A stretch of DNA of 12,248 bases from an uncultured Campylobacter sp. (GCA_938036585.1 CALHQN010000122.1:1-12248); one strand, 5' to 3'; counted from the stretch's first letter, positions 1 to 6,958 are shown. Made by a program: numbers and translations. The notes: generated by a model from the sequence alone, not told the origin.

Positions 1-769
1 GAAACTGCACCGCTTCCATATTTCCAAGCTGTGCGACGCCCGTCTCAAGCGCGATAGCTGCGCCGATACCCTCGCAAACGACGGCGTTTGTGGTGTGTTT
101 ATAAACTCTGCCGTAGCCGCCTGTAGCGATTAGCGTACCCTTTGAGACGTATGCGATCAGCTCGCCGGTAACTAAATCACGCACGATTGCGCCGTAGCAG
201 CGGTTGTTTGCGTGAATTAGCGCGATCGCTTCTTTTCTATCATGAATATCTACGTTATGCTTTAGCGCTTCGTTTGCAACGGCAAAAAGCATAGTATGTC
301 CCGTAGCATCGGCGGTATAGCAGGTTCGCCATTTTTTCGTACCTCCAAAGTCGCGGCTGTGAATAAGTCCGTGAACCTCATCTTTTTCGGTGATCGTGGT
401 TTTTTGAGCGTTGATAATAGCGCTTCGCTCGCCTCTAGTAATCCTGGTCCAAGGAACACCCCAGCCCGCAAGTTCGCGGATCGCCTTAGGCGCCGTTTGC
501 GCAAACATCCTAGCGACGTCCTGATCGCAGCCCCAGTCGCTTCCTTTTACCGTATCGGCAAAGTGCACGTCCTCGTTGTCGCCCTCGCTCATTTTGGAAT
601 TTCCCAGAGACGCCTGCATGCCGCCTTGAGCTGCCGCAGAGTGCGAGCGCTTAACGGGGATCAGGCTCAAAACGATGGTGCTAAGCCCCTTCTCGCCGGT
701 AGCGATCGCAGCTCTTAAGCCCGCCAAACCGCCGCCTATAACTAAAGAATCGCAATATATTACATTCAT
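1..769 (-). CDS. frdA: Fumarate reductase flavoprotein subunit, N-terminal part (gene cut by window edge)
   Basis: This is the catalytic flavoprotein of membrane-bound quinol:fumarate reductase, which reduces fumarate to succinate as the last step of anaerobic respiration. About 256 codons are present and the rest lies beyond base 1. The protein begins [20 protein letters not shown], with the FAD-binding GGGLAGL at residues 12-18. The [12 protein letters not shown] segment follows, where H43 matches the histidine that carries covalent FAD in this family. [13 protein letters not shown] and the ATGGYGR element lie further on. The sequence tracks Wolinella succinogenes FrdA almost residue for residue as I recall it. 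The ATG at 769 is preceded by GGGAG and begins 10 bases after the frdC stop, so the two genes are surely co-transcribed. An frdB iron-sulfur gene is expected next, outside the window. Confidence 0.96.
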   Translation of the reverse strand, partial: MNVIYCDSLVIGGGLAGLRAAIATGEKGLSTIVLSLIPVKRSHSAAAQGGMQASLGNSKMSEGDNEDVHFADTVKGSDWGCDQDVARMFAQTAPKAIRELAGWGVPWTRITRGERSAIINAQKTTITEKDEVHGLIHSRDFGGTKKWRTCYTADATGHTMLFAVANEALKHNVDIHDRKEAIALIHANNRCYGAIVRDLVTGELIAYVSKGTLIATGGYGRVYKHTTNAVVCEGIGAAIALETGVAQLGNMEAVQF

Positions 770-779
770 CCCAAGCTCC

Positions 780-1463
780 CTATTCTAAACTTAACCATTT
801 GAAATCGGCGATTATCGAAAGCAAGAAAAATGCTCCCCAAACGATAAAAACCGCCTTTTTAATAAAGGCTCTTTTCCTTTGAATTTCAGCCTTTGTGCCG
901 TCTATGCTGATCCATTTCATATAAAGTCTATAAATTCCGATGCTAGCGTGAGTTACTACGAATACCAATAAAACGAAATAAAATAGATGAAGCTGTCCGA
1001 ATCGCGCGATAGCAAGATCTGCGGTAATTTTCGGACCGAATACGATCATTAAAATATGAGCCGCCGCAAAGAAAAATAGTAAAAATCCCGTCCAAAACTG
1101 AAACCACCAAAGCGTCGTATCGCAATGCTTCATTCGCATTTTGTGCGCTTTAAACGCCCTGTAAGCGGCGTAGTTAGCCGGAAATTTTCTCATCGCCAAA
1201 AACGCGTGAACTACGAAAATCACGAAAATCACGAAAGCGACGATGTTTGTAACGAAATAAATTCCGCCCGGTTCGGCGAAATGTACGACGCCCTCAAACG
1301 CGCCCTTACCGATCAAAATCGTGCCGGTAAATATCATATGACACAGCATGAAACAGGCCAAAATCAGCCCGCTGATGCTTTGCGCCACGTCTTGTAAAGC
1401 CATAATGCGGCTTTTTTTGCCGTCTATGGATTTACCCGTAAAGCCCTCAATGCGACCTAGCAT
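780..1463 (-). CDS. frdC: Fumarate reductase cytochrome b subunit (diheme membrane anchor)
   Basis: FrdC anchors the fumarate reductase complex in the inner membrane and passes electrons from menaquinol to the FrdB iron-sulfur centres through two b hemes. The 227-residue protein has five hydrophobic segments. It carries four candidate heme-ligand histidines in the Wolinella pattern: H42 (in FMLCHMIF), H86 (in [12 protein letters not shown]), H136 (in AAAHIL) and H172 (in [11 protein letters not shown]). [10 protein letters not shown] at 113-122 is another family hallmark. The protein is shorter than the Wolinella and C. jejuni subunits (about 255-260 residues), mainly at the C-terminus. The residue two before H172 is valine, where the Wolinella protein has the proton-conducting Glu180. 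The ATG at 1463 has AAGGAG five bases upstream. It is first in the operon, and frdA follows after 10 bases. Confidence 0.93.
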   Translation of the reverse strand: MLGRIEGFTGKSIDGKKSRIMALQDVAQSISGLILACFMLCHMIFTGTILIGKGAFEGVVHFAEPGGIYFVTNIVAFVIFVIFVVHAFLAMRKFPANYAAYRAFKAHKMRMKHCDTTLWWFQFWTGFLLFFFAAAHILMIVFGPKITADLAIARFGQLHLFYFVLLVFVVTHASIGIYRLYMKWISIDGTKAEIQRKRAFIKKAVFIVWGAFFLLSIIADFKWLSLE

Positions 1464-1483
1464 AGGTTCTCCTTGAAAAGATG

Positions 1484-1534
1484 ATTATAAACTCCCATTA
1501 AATGATCGTTTACGCTTTTGTGGAAATGATTATA
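1484..1534 (-). promoter_or_regulatory. Candidate tandem promoters for frdCA(B)
   Basis: Reading the minus strand in the 94-base gap between lgt and frdC, a perfect TATAAT occurs at 1534-1529 and again at 1489-1484. Both are followed by CAT. The distal one would give a leader of roughly 60 bases. The proximal one would start transcription just before the AAGGAG ribosome-binding site (1474-1469). Neither has a good -35 box, which is usual for the main sigma factor in Campylobacter. Which one is used cannot be told from sequence. Confidence 0.5.
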
Positions 1535-1557
1535 TTACATTTTAACTTTAGATTAAT

Positions 1558-2376
1558 TTAATTTTTACGAATTAGTTTTTTCTTCAAAGACTGCTTTAAG
1601 AAAACTGCTATCAAAAACATCACTAAAGATAAAATTTGCCCCATCGATAAATTTAAAAATATAAAACCGAGCCCGTCGTCCGGTTCTCTAAAAAATTCCA
1701 CGAAAAATCTAAACGCCGTGTATAGCATCGCATACAGACATATCAGCTCGCCGTTAAATTTCTTAAATTTACGGTAGAAAAATAAAATCACGAAAATTAC
1801 CAGCCCTTCCAAAACCGCTTCGTAAAGCTGGCTTGGGTGACGCAACGTACCGCCTACCAAGATCCCCCACGGCTCGGTCGTTTCGCGCCCGAAAAGCTCC
1901 TGATTTAAAAAATTTCCAACGCGCCCGAAAAAATATCCAAGCGGCACGCTAAGTGCCACGAGATCGAGCAGCGCCCACATATCGGTTTTAAATTTTTTGC
2001 AAAACCAAACCGTTGCGATCACGAATCCGACGACCGCGCCGTGATAGCTCATACCGCGAATGCCCACGAACTCGCCGTTATGAAAGGGGTTGAAAATTTG
2101 CCACGGATGGCTGAAATACCACGCCGCCTCGCCCGAATAGATCGCGATGTATCCAAGCCGCGCGCCCAAAATGACGCCCACTTCGACCCAGATAAAGTAG
2201 CGATCGAGCATCTTATCGCTGAAGTCAAGGCCGTCTTTTCGCACGAAATATTTGGCGATAAATAGCGCCGTAAGCAGCGCCAAAACATACATAATGCCGT
2301 ACCAGTGCACGTTTATGCCAAACGCGCTGAACGCCACGGGATCGAAGTGAGCGTAAATTTCATTCCAGTAATTCAA
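1558..2376 (-). CDS. lgt: Phosphatidylglycerol--prolipoprotein diacylglyceryl transferase
   Basis: Lgt is the inner-membrane enzyme that moves diacylglycerol from phosphatidylglycerol to the lipobox cysteine of prolipoproteins, the first step of lipoprotein maturation. The 272-residue protein has the family landmarks in order: HWYGI at 24-28; GARLGY near 71; [11 protein letters not shown] with H112 (the conserved histidine); the signature [14 protein letters not shown] at 151-164 with R152; RHPSQLYEA at 179-187; and [11 protein letters not shown] with R230, then LSMGQILS. Length is normal for the family. The best start is a TTG at 2376 with AAGGA five bases upstream. No in-frame ATG near it would keep the conserved N-terminus. 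It stands alone between a GC-rich spacer and the frd promoter, and I see no clear terminator after it. Confidence 0.95.
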   Translation of the reverse strand: MNYWNEIYAHFDPVAFSAFGINVHWYGIMYVLALLTALFIAKYFVRKDGLDFSDKMLDRYFIWVEVGVILGARLGYIAIYSGEAAWYFSHPWQIFNPFHNGEFVGIRGMSYHGAVVGFVIATVWFCKKFKTDMWALLDLVALSVPLGYFFGRVGNFLNQELFGRETTEPWGILVGGTLRHPSQLYEAVLEGLVIFVILFFYRKFKKFNGELICLYAMLYTAFRFFVEFFREPDDGLGFIFLNLSMGQILSLVMFLIAVFLKQSLKKKLIRKN

Positions 2377-2390
2377 ATTTTTCCTTTGTT

Positions 2391-2408
2391 TTAAATTTTA
2401 AAATTTAA
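2391..2408. repeat. 18-bp perfect AT palindrome upstream of lgt
   Basis: TTAAATTTTAAAATTTAA reads the same on both strands and sits just upstream of the lgt ribosome-binding site. The same core, AAATTTTAAAATTT, recurs in other spacers of this window. It may lie in the lgt promoter or leader, since no better -10 box is visible, but that is inference. Confidence 0.6.
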
Positions 2409-2659
2409 CGGCGCGCATCGGACGCTGCGTGATACATGCTCGGTAAAAAACGCAGGGCGGCGCATGCGCAAGCTAGAAGCCAGGCTTCCAAGCTCGATCG
2501 CAGACGCAAAGCACGAAAGACGCGCTGTGCCGAGCGACGACATCGAACGATATACAGGGCGCCTCGCGTAAAATTTCAAACGACGACGCTTTGTGCGGCA
2601 TACAAAGCAACGCACGGATTACCGAAGCACGCAGCGCCGCGGCGCAAACGCGACGCGCA

Positions 2660-2673
2660 CGGTATCGATACCG
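2660..2673. repeat. 14-bp perfect palindrome CGGTATCGATACCG
   Basis: A perfect dyad inside the GC-rich spacer, centred on ATCGAT. It could be a protein-binding site or chance. There is no promoter beside it to support an operator role. Confidence 0.35.
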
Positions 2674-2936
2674 ACGGCGCACGACGAATGCAGGATGATA
2701 CGCATAGCGACCAAAGCGCCAAATGCCGCGCAGAGCCTAAAACGACGCGCGATATGACAAATGCCGACGCACAAAACCGCAAGGCAGGCACTTTACATCC
2801 GCACAGATAGCGCAGATAAAATTCTGTCTCGCTTGGTTTTTCGCGCCCACAGGGGCTGCACCGACTACAGCGCAAGAAATTCTGAGAGCGAGCTCCAAAC
2901 TTATCTCTGCATAGCGCTTTTCTGTGCCGAACGCGC

Positions 2937-2958
2937 AAAAACGCCGAGCGCGCGTTTT
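2937..2958 (-). terminator. Probable intrinsic terminator of the HIT-ribBA-dinB operon
   Basis: On the minus strand AAAACGC and GCGTTTT (7 bp stem, 7-base loop) form a hairpin that begins at the stop codon of the upstream gene and runs into TTTTT. The loop is GC-rich and the stem is short, so strength is uncertain, but the position right after the last gene of the operon fits. The element is nearly symmetrical, so it has an A-run on the other side. Confidence 0.5.
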
Positions 2959-3502
2959 AAATTTTAAATTCCAAGCCCGGCGTCTCTTTCACCACGCGGC
3001 AAAAATCCGCCAAAAACCACCCGAGCGCCTTGTAGTAGCTGCTTTTGGCGTTTATCTGCACGTGCGTAGCAAGCGCGGAAAAGCTCGGAATGATAAATTG
3101 CGCCAGATATAGCGTCAAAATTTTATGCGATTTCGCGTCCGTGTTTTGCTTAAAGATCATGGCAAGAAGTGCTAGCATATTGGCTGCGTGAGCGCTTTTA
3201 AGCTCCGCAAAAGGCTTTTTGAAGCGGCATTTTTCATAAAACAGCTCCACTTCGCTTTCGCTTATGAGCTTGAAAAAGTCCATCTCAAACGCCTCTTTTA
3301 GCGCCTCAAAATCGCGCTCTATCGCCGCGTAATCCTCGCTCTGCACCTTTTGCCAAAGCTCGTGGCCATTTTTGTTCTCGATATTTTTATTTACGATGAT
3401 CCAGTTTTTGCCCAAGCCGCGCAACTTCTGCTCATCTATCACGCCTTTAAAATTCGTCGCAAAGATTATGCAGATCACCGAGTATAGCTCGCCTAATTTC
3501 AT
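2957..3502 (-). CDS. Hypothetical protein, possibly TorD/DmsD-like chaperone
   Basis: The product is a 181-residue, apparently soluble and probably all-helical protein that I do not firmly recognise. Its second half resembles the TorD/NarJ/DmsD family of chaperones for molybdoenzymes. It has a stretch around 104-116 with a histidine followed by hydrophobic heptad-like positions (HAANMLALLAMIF), then LTLYLAQFIIPSFSALATHV and SSYYKALGWFLADFCR. That layout (helix, FL..HL...W-like helix, then FY.ALG.FL) is what one sees at the end of TorD proteins. The usual EL.FM motif is not clear. The ATG at 3502 has AAGGAA upstream and lies 19 bases after the dinB stop, so it is the last gene of that operon. 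No molybdoenzyme gene is next to it, so no client can be named. Confidence 0.4.
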   Translation of the reverse strand: MKLGELYSVICIIFATNFKGVIDEQKLRGLGKNWIIVNKNIENKNGHELWQKVQSEDYAAIERDFEALKEAFEMDFFKLISESEVELFYEKCRFKKPFAELKSAHAANMLALLAMIFKQNTDAKSHKILTLYLAQFIIPSFSALATHVQINAKSSYYKALGWFLADFCRVVKETPGLEFKI

Positions 3503-3521
3503 CTTTTTCCTTTAAATTTAA

Positions 3522-4679
3522 TCAAATTTCGCTCGCTTTTTTCAGCTTTTCGATACCGAATTTTTCCCAAATCCTGCTTAAAGATCGATCCAAGCTCTGC
3601 TGCTTTTTATCGATCTCGCCAAAAAGTAGCGAGCCGCCTGATCTGCCGCCGAAATTTGAAAGATTTAGCGCTACGTGGATTATCTGTGCGCCTTTTTTCA
3701 CGTCGCAGAGCCTAAACAGTTCAAGCGCGGTCTCGCTCAGCAAGCTTAGGCTAAACGCCCTATCCTGGCTGATCTGATGCGAAAACTCCTCGCGCGATTT
3801 GTAGCGGATCTTTAGATCATACGTCGCGGGCTTTAGCCCCCTTGCGAGCACTTCGCCCGCCAAATGGCGCGCCAAAATTAAAATTTTACGCCGCAGCTCG
3901 TCCCGATCGGCGCACGGCGCGAAGCTACGCCCAAAGCCGATACTCTTGCGCTCGCGCTTTGAGACGACCTCGCCCTCGTCCTCGCCGCTAAGGGCTGCGA
4001 AAATTTTCCTGCCGTTTGCGCCCATCTTTTCAAAAATTTCTCTGTGCCCTAGCGCGTCGCCGAAGCTTATGATGCCGTATTTGCCGAGCGTTTTTTGCGC
4101 CGCTTTGCCGATGCCCGGGAATTTTGCCACAGGCACGGCGGATAGCTCGCGCGCGATTTGTGATTTTAAAATTTGCCGCACGCCGAAGGGCTTGGCAAGG
4201 CTGGTGGCGAGCTTTGCGATAAGTTTTGCTTCGCTAAGGCCTACGCTGCACGGAAGGCTAAAGCGGCGCATAATCTCGCTTTGTAAAAACGCGGCAAAGC
4301 TCAGCGCGTCTGCGTCGTAGGGCGTACCGCGTAAATTTAGAAAAAACTCGTCGATGCTAAATTTTTCGATCTCGGGCGTAAAGCTTAGTAAAAACTCATA
4401 AATTTCGCGTGAAATTTTTCGGTATTCGCCGTGCTGCGAGCGCACCAAAATCAGCTGCGGGCAGAGTCCGAGCGCGATTTTAACGGGCTGCGCCGAGTGC
4501 ACGCCCTCCGCTCTGGCCTCGTAGCTCGCACTTAAAATCACGCTGCCAAGCTCGCTCTTGCCCCCGAAAATCTCCTCGTCGCCGCCTCCGACGACTGCGA
4601 TCTTTTTGCCCGCAAGCGCGGGATCGGCAAGCCTCGCTACAGAGACGAAGAAGCTGTCCAAATCGATATGAGCTATCAA
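3522..4679 (-). CDS. dinB: Y-family DNA polymerase (DNA polymerase IV type)
   Basis: This is a translesion DNA polymerase that copies past damaged bases with low fidelity. All Y-family landmarks are present in the 385-residue protein. AHIDLDSFFVSV at the N-terminus carries metal-binding D6 and D8 and a steric-gate aromatic F11. ASYEARAEGVHSAQP lies at 51-65. FSIDEFFLNLRG contains the second acidic pair D110-E111. SVGLSEAKLIAKLATSLAKP follows at 145-164, and the helix-hairpin-helix KFPGIGKAAQKTLGKYG at 186-202. The C-terminal little-finger region ends with NFGGRSG...LLFGEIDKKQQSL. I see no clear clamp-binding peptide at the extreme C-terminus. The start is a TTG at 4679 that overlaps the TGA of ribBA (TTGA), implying translational coupling. 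Umu-type activity cannot be excluded, but length and motifs favour DinB. Confidence 0.93.
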   Translation of the reverse strand: MIAHIDLDSFFVSVARLADPALAGKKIAVVGGGDEEIFGGKSELGSVILSASYEARAEGVHSAQPVKIALGLCPQLILVRSQHGEYRKISREIYEFLLSFTPEIEKFSIDEFFLNLRGTPYDADALSFAAFLQSEIMRRFSLPCSVGLSEAKLIAKLATSLAKPFGVRQILKSQIARELSAVPVAKFPGIGKAAQKTLGKYGIISFGDALGHREIFEKMGANGRKIFAALSGEDEGEVVSKRERKSIGFGRSFAPCADRDELRRKILILARHLAGEVLARGLKPATYDLKIRYKSREEFSHQISQDRAFSLSLLSETALELFRLCDVKKGAQIIHVALNLSNFGGRSGGSLLFGEIDKKQQSLDRSLSRIWEKFGIEKLKKASEI

Positions 4680-5677
4680 ACTATGTCGATCCCGAATCCG
4701 CTAAGCCCCGCGTAGTCTTTCGGCTCGCTCTTGCTTAAAATTTTGATTTTTCTAACGCCCAGATGCGCTAAAATTTGCGCTCCGATACCGAAACTCTTAA
4801 AATCGGCGCGATTTTGCGCGGATTTTAGCATCAAAAGCACGCCGCCCTCTTTGCGCAAAATGCCCAGATCGCGCATGAAATCGTTAAATTTCGTATCGCT
4901 TAAAAACTCCAGATCGCTTGAAATTTTATGAAATTTCACATTCGTCTGCGCGCCCTTTTCGGGCTCGCCGAAAATATAGGCGCGGTGCTCGTTGCCCTCG
5001 TGATCGCTCACGTCGTAAAATTTCGCCGCCTCGCCGCACAGCAAAGCGCTTTTTGGCTCGCTAAATTTAACGAGCGTTTCGTGTTTTAGGCGGTACTGCA
5101 CGATCTGCGCGACCGAGATCATATTGATGCCGTGCTGCGCGCAGAATTTTTCCAGATCGTCCCTGCGCGCCATATCGCCGTCGTCTTTGACGATCTCGCA
5201 GATCACGGCGCTTTGCGAAAGCCCCGCCAAGCGGCACAGATCCGTAGAGCCCTCGGTGTGCCCCGTGCGAGCGAGCACGCCGCCGCTTTTGGCGATGAGC
5301 GGGAAGATATGCCCAGGGCGGACGAAATCATCCGCGCGAGCGCCTACGCGCGACATCAGCTCGATCGTCATATTGCGCTCATACGCGCTTACGCCCGTCT
5401 TGGCGTCTTTCGCGTCGATCGTGACGGTAAAAGCGGTCTCGTGGCTCGAAGTGTTTTTATCGACCATCAAATTTAGATCTAGCTGCTCCGCAATCTGCGG
5501 GCTAAGCGCCACGCACAACACTCCGCGAGCGTGCGTGATCGCAAAATTTACCTTCTCTGCGCTGCTAAAGGTGCTCGCAAACACCAAATCGCCCTCATTC
5601 TCGCGATCGACGTCATCGACCATAACGAGCATCTTGCCGTTTTTCAGATCCTCGATCGCTTGCTCTACGCTGATCAT
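4676..5677 (-). CDS. ribBA: 3,4-dihydroxy-2-butanone 4-phosphate synthase with degenerate GTP cyclohydrolase II domain
   Basis: The N-terminal domain makes 3,4-dihydroxy-2-butanone 4-phosphate from ribulose 5-phosphate for riboflavin synthesis. It shows DDVDRENEGDLVFAS, FVRPGHIFPL and RTGHTEGSTDLCRLAGL, the active-site segments of RibB. The C-terminal part (from about residue 200) is related to GTP cyclohydrolase II by its end, FGIGAQILAHLGVRKIKIL...GFGIDIV. It lacks the zinc-binding Cys cluster (the C...RCDCG region) and the usual catalytic segments, so GTP cyclohydrolase activity is unlikely. A similar situation is known for Helicobacter pylori RibBA. I chose the ATG at 5677, giving 333 residues. 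AAGGAG lies five bases upstream, whereas a GTG two codons earlier overlaps that site. It starts 2 bases after the HIT gene stop and overlaps dinB. Confidence 0.93.
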   Translation of the reverse strand: MISVEQAIEDLKNGKMLVMVDDVDRENEGDLVFASTFSSAEKVNFAITHARGVLCVALSPQIAEQLDLNLMVDKNTSSHETAFTVTIDAKDAKTGVSAYERNMTIELMSRVGARADDFVRPGHIFPLIAKSGGVLARTGHTEGSTDLCRLAGLSQSAVICEIVKDDGDMARRDDLEKFCAQHGINMISVAQIVQYRLKHETLVKFSEPKSALLCGEAAKFYDVSDHEGNEHRAYIFGEPEKGAQTNVKFHKISSDLEFLSDTKFNDFMRDLGILRKEGGVLLMLKSAQNRADFKSFGIGAQILAHLGVRKIKILSKSEPKDYAGLSGFGIDIV

Positions 5678-5679
5678 TA

Positions 5680-6174
5680 TCACTCCTTTAAATTTAATTC
5701 TACAAATGCCGCCTTGAGCTTCTCAAAAAGCGGGGCGAATGAAACGCCGTTTACGCGGACGTTTGCGATCGTCGTGATGAAATTCGTATCGCGCTGCCAC
5801 CGCGGCACGAGATGATAGTGCACGTGCTCGGCGATACCCGCACCCGCGGCGGCGCCGAGGTTCATGCCGATATTTACGCCGTTTGCGCCCAACGTGCGCT
5901 TTAAAATCCCCACTCCGGCGCGTACGTAGCGGCTCATCTCCGCCCACGCATCGTCGCTAAGACACTCGATATTATCGACATGCTCGTAAGGTATGACCAT
6001 AAACGCGCCCGGGCTATATGGGTAGAGGTTCATCACCCCAAAGCAGTGCCGCGCGCGAAAAAGCACGCCGTTACGATCGTCGAACGCCGCATCCGCCGCC
6101 GCGTCGCAGAAGGGACAGCCGCTTCTTTTTTCGGTAAAATACTCGCTTCGCCAAGGGGCGCAAAGATAATCCAT
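5680..6174 (-). CDS. HIT-family (histidine triad) nucleotide hydrolase/phosphorylase
   Basis: HIT proteins act on nucleotidyl phosphates such as dinucleoside polyphosphates. This 164-residue protein has the triad H117-V-H119-Y-H121 in the segment AEHVHYHLVPRW. A second conserved stretch, NIGMNLGAAAGAGIAEH, precedes it. Near the N-terminus CPFC (C20, C23) is a likely zinc ligand pair. The opening CAPWRSEYF resembles the APWRMEY opening of the Ap4A-phosphorylase-like branch rather than HinT, so an Ap4A-type substrate is a fair guess. I chose the ATG at 6174, with AAGGA six bases upstream. A longer TTG start at 6198 has no such support and would read through the upstream repeat. It is first of an operon with ribBA and dinB. 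As I recall, C. jejuni has an HIT gene next to trpC, matching the order here apart from the spacer. Confidence 0.9.
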   Translation of the reverse strand: MDYLCAPWRSEYFTEKRSGCPFCDAAADAAFDDRNGVLFRARHCFGVMNLYPYSPGAFMVIPYEHVDNIECLSDDAWAEMSRYVRAGVGILKRTLGANGVNIGMNLGAAAGAGIAEHVHYHLVPRWQRDTNFITTIANVRVNGVSFAPLFEKLKAAFVELNLKE

Positions 6175-6197
6175 CTCTTTTCCTTTCTGAAATTCCA

Positions 6198-6281
6198 AAA
6201 ATTCTATGGAATTTTAAAATTTGCGTTTCGCAAAATTCTATGAAATTTGGAATTTAAAACTTCTAAATTTCATAGAATTTT
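6198..6281. repeat. Cluster of three 17-bp repeats: a perfect inverted pair plus a direct copy
   Basis: AAAATTCTATGAAATTT at 6232-6248 is exactly reverse-complementary to AAATTTCATAGAATTTT at 6265-6281, separated by 16 bases. A third copy with one mismatch (AAAATTCTATGGAATTT) lies at 6198-6214 in direct orientation. Between the copies, TTTGCG-TTT-CGCAAA (6220-6234) forms another small hairpin, and AATTCCA/TGGAATT (6191-6197, 6207-6213) another. The cluster covers the presumed promoter and leader of the HIT operon, so it could be an operator, a divergent promoter pair or an RNA structure. Confidence 0.8.
6201..6206 (-). promoter_or_regulatory. Candidate -10 box (TAGAAT) for the HIT-ribBA-dinB operon
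   Basis: On the minus strand CCATAGAATTTT places a TAGAAT about 27 bases before the HIT start codon. That would give a short leader holding the AAGGA site (6185-6181). The same TAGAAT-bearing word occurs again 34 bases upstream (6240-6235 region) and once on the opposite strand. No better -10 box is visible. Moderate to low certainty. Confidence 0.35.
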
Positions 6282-6470
6282 AAATTTACGCGTCTTGCGC
6301 TTGCTCGCGCGGCGTGGAATTATGCACGCGACGGGACGCGACATGCTTTGCAATCGCGGGGCACTTCGGCGCAATACGCACTCTGCGGATCAAAGCCCGC
6401 GGCGGACGTTGGTGCGCATTTGGCGAACACTCATCGCGCGGCAAACATAGCGTCTAATCCGCACCGTAGC

Positions 6471-6516
6471 CGTTTGCGCGGCGTGCGATAACAAGCTCGC
6501 GATGCCAAAGCGCACG
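6471..6516 (+). repeat. Diverged repeat unit, copy A
   Basis: This 46-base stretch matches copy C (6913-6958) at 37 positions without gaps. The core ATAACAA(G/A)CTC(G/A)CGATGCCAAAGCGCA is the best conserved part. Seven of the differences are transitions. A weaker match (TGCGATAT) continues about 60 bases after the start in both copies. Confidence 0.7.
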
Positions 6517-6551
6517 TACGCCTACACGGCTGCGATATCGAATCTACACGG

Positions 6552-6580
6552 TCGTTTGCGCGGCGCATTATAACAAATCT
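6552..6580 (+). repeat. Diverged repeat unit, copy B (partial)
   Basis: TCGTTTGCGCGGCGC followed by ATTATAACAAATCTTA matches the first half of copies A and C (CGTTTGCGCGGCGTGCGATAACAAGCTC). The match fades after ATAACAA. It lies about 80 bases after copy A in the same orientation. Confidence 0.5.
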
Positions 6581-6912
6581 TAGGCGCTCGCCGATGTGGC
6601 GTGCGGTAAAATTTAACGCGGCGCGGTCATATCATAGCTGCGGCTTAATCGCGGCGTATCGCAGCCAAGGCGGCTTAGATCGCGAGCTGCGATTAAATTT
6701 ACGGCGCCGCGCAATCGCCAATACCGAAGCGCTAGACATACAAGGCATTACGATAGACGCGCAATTCTCGGCGCTCAATGCTACAAGCGCAACCCCACGC
6801 GCGAAGCTTCGCAAACGTAAAGCTAAATTTAAACCCGCGCTTTTGCAACAGCTCGTGATGCGACGGAAAGCTATACAAACGAAAGACATAAATTTAAACC
6901 TCACTCCGCAAC

Positions 6913-6958
6913 CGCTCGCACGGCGCGCAATAACAAACTCACGATGCCAAAGCGCAGC
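6913..6958 (+). repeat. Diverged repeat unit, copy C
   Basis: Partner of copy A, 442 bases downstream in the same orientation. Compared with copy A it differs by T/C or G/A at seven positions plus a two-base CG/GC swap at the end. Five of the seven transitions fall at CpG versus TpG or CpA steps. Confidence 0.7.

Larger units (their letters stand above)
2377..2956. other. GC-rich spacer without a convincing gene
   Basis: About 580 bases lie between lgt and the TorD-like gene. Several frames are open for 60-125 codons on both strands, but their products are Arg/Ala/Cys/His-rich and look like nothing I know. None has a convincing ribosome-binding site, and open frames on both strands are expected in GC-rich non-coding DNA. 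The edges are AT-rich palindromes, while the middle is rich in GCGC/CGACG words. I found no tRNA, rRNA, SRP, tmRNA or RNase P signature. It may be a decayed gene or a lineage-specific non-coding element. Confidence 0.6.

Noticed and set aside
296..718. 140-codon plus-strand frame
   Set aside because: It is antisense to the well-conserved frdA coding sequence.
1484..1534. Possible Fur-type operator (ATAATCAT words) before frdC
   Set aside because: Only half-site resemblance. No full GATAATGATAATCATTATC-like dyad is present.
2436..2938. Long overlapping open frames on both strands (plus 2436-2810, minus 2938-2576)
   Set aside because: Composition resembles random GC-rich translation, and no start signal or family resemblance is visible.
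2800..2960. Possible structured RNA (SRP, RNase P or tmRNA) in the first spacer
   Set aside because: None of the conserved core motifs of these RNAs could be found.
5124..5717. 197-codon plus-strand frame
   Set aside because: Antisense shadow of ribBA.
6174..6198. Longer HIT protein starting at a TTG at 6198
   Set aside because: The ATG at 6174 has a well-placed AAGGA site and matches the usual family start. The extension would read through the repeat and the ribosome-binding site.
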